From: Gemmiger formicilis
Lineage (GTDB): Bacteria > Bacillota > Clostridia > Oscillospirales > Ruminococcaceae
DNA length: 64,000 bases
NCBI RefSeq assembly: GCF_016900095.1
Contig: NZ_JACJJP010000002.1
Location: forward strand, 1-64,000
Direction: 5' to 3'
Shown here: positions 63,781 to 64,000 of the stretch, one piece after another
Numbering within the stretch: the stretch's first letter is position 1
Layout: each line of letters opens with the position of its first letter
Position numbers and translations under genes: made by a program
The notes under the pieces: generated by a model
Told to the model about the DNA's origin: nothing
Seen by the model: the letters and a program-made list of their open reading frames with translations, nothing else
Database searches by the model: none

Positions 63781-64000
63781 ATGATGGAAAAAGAACAACT
63801 GTTCAGACAGATCGAACACGGGCTCATCGTCTCCTGCCAGGCGCTGGAGAACGAGCCCCTGTACACCCCCGAAGGGGGGATCATGCCCCTGATGGCCAAA
63901 GCCGCCGCCATGAGCGGGGCGGTGGGCATCCGGGCCAACACGGTGCGGGACATCACCCAGATCAAGGCGGTGGTGGACCTGCCGGTCATCGGCATCATCA
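63781..64000 (+). CDS. nanE: N-acetylmannosamine-6-phosphate 2-epimerase, partial
   Basis: Only the first 73 codons are in the window. The reading [30 protein letters not shown] then [24 protein letters not shown] is characteristic of NanE, which converts ManNAc-6-P to GlcNAc-6-P. The gene continues past 64000. A kinase gene (nanK) is expected beyond. GAAAGGA precedes the ATG. Confidence 0.9.
   Translation, partial: MMEKEQLFRQIEHGLIVSCQALENEPLYTPEGGIMPLMAKAAAMSGAVGIRANTVRDITQIKAVVDLPVIGII

Overview
The window reads as the chromosome of a high-GC Firmicute of the gut Clostridia, most like the Faecalibacterium / Gemmiger / Subdoligranulum group of the Oscillospiraceae. This placement is inferred from about 60% GC, Gram-positive features (ParA/ParB with parS-like sites, DarA, the sporulation-type PSP1 protein YaaT, a monofunctional BirA, LytTR/GHKL and GPH-family genes, strong AGGAGG ribosome sites) and many short intergenic repeats. 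No rRNA or CRISPR array is present. Most genes are intact, closely spaced and use ordinary SD-led starts.

Layout. 1-3.5 kb: two parS-like sites, parA, parB, serS. 3.8-4.2 kb: a tRNA-Met/tRNA-Glu unit with a perfect-consensus promoter. 4.2-12.6 kb: a lower-GC integrative and mobilizable element with a large serine recombinase, a 775-aa NB-ARC-type STAND ATPase as cargo, a TnpW-like protein, a ParM/ParR-like pair, a truncated helicase-loader zinc ribbon, a DUF3847-like protein, a MobQ-type oriT and a MobA/MobL relaxase. 12.8-22.1 kb: an alpha-glucan/maltodextrin locus on the minus strand (malQ, LacI regulator, two ABC permeases, binding protein, glycogen phosphorylase) with a divergent AraC regulator. 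A 48-bp direct repeat and a 19-bp inverted repeat bracket 4.2-22.5 kb. 22.6-25.4 kb: an MmeI-like single-protein restriction-modification enzyme whose specificity half is AT-rich, so the gene is mosaic.

25.6-33.7 kb: YczE-like membrane protein, MATE exporter, HxlR regulator, M18 aminopeptidase, GluQRS, a copper P-type ATPase fused in frame to a CopZ-like chaperone, and acylphosphatase. 33.7-34.7 kb is repeat-rich and gene-poor. 34.7-39.7 kb: a leftward housekeeping operon (rhomboid-like, darA, holB, yaaT, rsmI, yfcE-like, birA). 39.67-40.03 kb: five exact and three near-exact DnaA boxes between divergent promoters, a candidate oriC. 40.1-43.7 kb: two yybP-ykoY manganese riboswitches, one before mntP and one before a P2-type ATPase, which together make a manganese-export module.

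44.2-47.8 kb: a BTAD/SARP-type regulator divergent from a LytTR response regulator and GHKL histidine kinase. 48-55 kb: a beta-glycoside locus with a GH2 enzyme, a GH3 enzyme of reversed domain order interrupted by one in-frame TAA, and a GPH symporter. 55-57.5 kb: a second MATE exporter and a DUF368 (undecaprenyl-phosphate translocase family) protein. 57.5-64 kb: a sialic-acid locus with an RpiR regulator divergent from binding protein, two permeases, nanA, a YhcH/NanQ protein and nanE (cut by the window end). Two matching palindromes sit in the two divergent promoters and are good candidates for the RpiR operators. Neither ABC operon contains an ATPase gene, so both probably use a shared ATPase encoded elsewhere.
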